DNA of 64,000 nt from Microvirga puerhi (GTDB lineage: Bacteria; Pseudomonadota; Alphaproteobacteria; Rhizobiales; Beijerinckiaceae). The notes under the pieces were generated by a model. That model was not told the DNA's origin. It did no database searches and worked only from the letters and a program-made list of their open reading frames with translations. Below are positions 63,534 to 64,000 of the stretch, one piece after another (the stretch's first letter is position 1; the number at the start of each line of letters is the position of its first letter). The stretch covers positions 62,001 to 126,000 of the forward strand of contig NZ_JAIRBM010000001.1 in assembly GCF_020089865.1 (NCBI RefSeq), in the 5' to 3' direction. Both the position numbers and the translations under genes were made by a program.

Positions 63534-64000
63534 TCAGGGCTGGAAGGCACTGGCCGCAAGTTGCAGCGGGAGATGGGCGGCTGCATGGGCCGCCATGGCG
63601 GCTTCGATCCCGAAGAGAACGTAGAGCCTTCCGCAGAGAATGCCGACGATGCCGTTGAGCAGGATCGCGCGTAGCACGATCATCGGCGTGATGGCCGTCA
63701 GAAGGCTGGTGAACGGCAGGTGGCCGATACCGAAGATGACCGCGGCAACGACGATTGCACCCCAGGTCATCCAGGGCGAAGGCGTACGATCCTTCGTGAA
63801 CAGGCGGACGAGCAGGTAGGCAAGACCGGATACGAGAAAGAGGCGCATTAGAACCTCCTCGTTGATCCCGCCATAGAGAAAGCCCGTCAGGAGCCTGAGG
63901 CCCAACGCCGTGTCGATCCGCGGGGCGGCAAATGAGATCGGTTTGCCCTGAAATATCAGGAGATCGGCGAGCACGACGATGACCCCCGCCGCAACGCCGA
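63534..64000 (-). CDS. CPBP-family intramembrane protease, 5'-truncated by the window
   Basis: The visible part of this membrane protein has the CPBP/CAAX protease motifs: GINEEVLMRLFLVSGL with the E-E-x-x-x-R active-site pair, FGIGHLPFTSL with its histidine, and HAAAH at the end. Reading continues to the window edge, so the start lies beyond 64000. Members process prenylated or bacteriocin-immunity-type substrates; the role here is unknown. Confidence 0.8.
   Translation of the reverse strand, partial: GVAAGVIVVLADLLIFQGKPISFAAPRIDTALGLRLLTGFLYGGINEEVLMRLFLVSGLAYLLVRLFTKDRTPSPWMTWGAIVVAAVIFGIGHLPFTSLLTAITPMIVLRAILLNGIVGILCGRLYVLFGIEAAMAAHAAAHLPLQLAASAFQP

Overview
The window is a GC-rich bacterial chromosome segment from an alphaproteobacterium, most likely Hyphomicrobiales (Rhizobiales). 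The gene order suggests the Methylobacteriaceae/Microvirga neighbourhood, but this is inference from gene content, not a database match. Supporting signs are an HdaA-type DnaA homologue with a clamp-binding N-terminus, a two-domain malic enzyme, TrmFO, the run dgt-argS-SPOR-nagZ-scpAB-tatABC-serS-surE-pcm-nlpD, SecDF followed by NDUFAF3/NDUFAF6 homologues, a DUF1127 protein, and a GGAAC-N16-CGTT promoter of the sigma-EcfG general stress type. No rRNA, tRNA, CRISPR array, prophage or intact insertion sequence was seen.

Layout. 1-5.1 kb: small exported proteins, a glutathione transferase, ndk and a large molybdopterin oxidoreductase. 5.2-6.9 kb: purM-purN on the minus strand. 7.2-13.4 kb: CDP-alcohol phosphatidyltransferase, AI-2E-type permease, hdaA, ppk and ppx, tightly packed. 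13.6-21.5 kb: an accessory stretch around rnd. It holds a 2OG-Fe(II) oxygenase, a low-GC orphan gene, a small WYL-like protein, a C39-peptidase ABC exporter with its HlyD adaptor, and two small genes whose products carry double-glycine leaders. 21.8-26.2 kb: aspS, then a glycosyltransferase, a membrane acyltransferase and a hexapeptide acetyltransferase. 26.3-31 kb: malic enzyme, a large exported protein of unknown function, and erpA. 31-45.5 kb: the conserved housekeeping run, with an unexpected lone ABC ATPase between scpB and tatA. 45.7-53.5 kb: a DUF815 ATPase, yajC-secD-secF with two complex-I assembly-factor homologues, trmFO and an SDR enzyme. 53.5-64 kb: mostly lone genes, including a stress-promoter-driven basic protein, a Cys-rich copper-storage protein, a DMT exporter with a divergent Lrp regulator, ilvD, several small envelope proteins, a serine hydrolase and a truncated CPBP protease.

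The most interesting locus is 16.9-21.5 kb. A peptidase-containing ABC transporter and membrane-fusion protein are translationally coupled. Beside them lie two separate small genes ending their leaders in VSGG and VAGG, each with its own ribosome-binding site and a nearby hairpin. This looks like a self-contained leader-processing peptide export system, inserted between rnd and aspS; the peptides are not recognised.

At a smaller scale, a family of about 146-150 bp palindromic elements with GTCATTCCGGGA-type ends recurs in intergenic gaps (7.0, 45.6 and 51.0 kb, with a 35-bp relative at 28.7 kb). A second, C/G-rich palindrome type lies at 2.25-2.41 and 5.14 kb.
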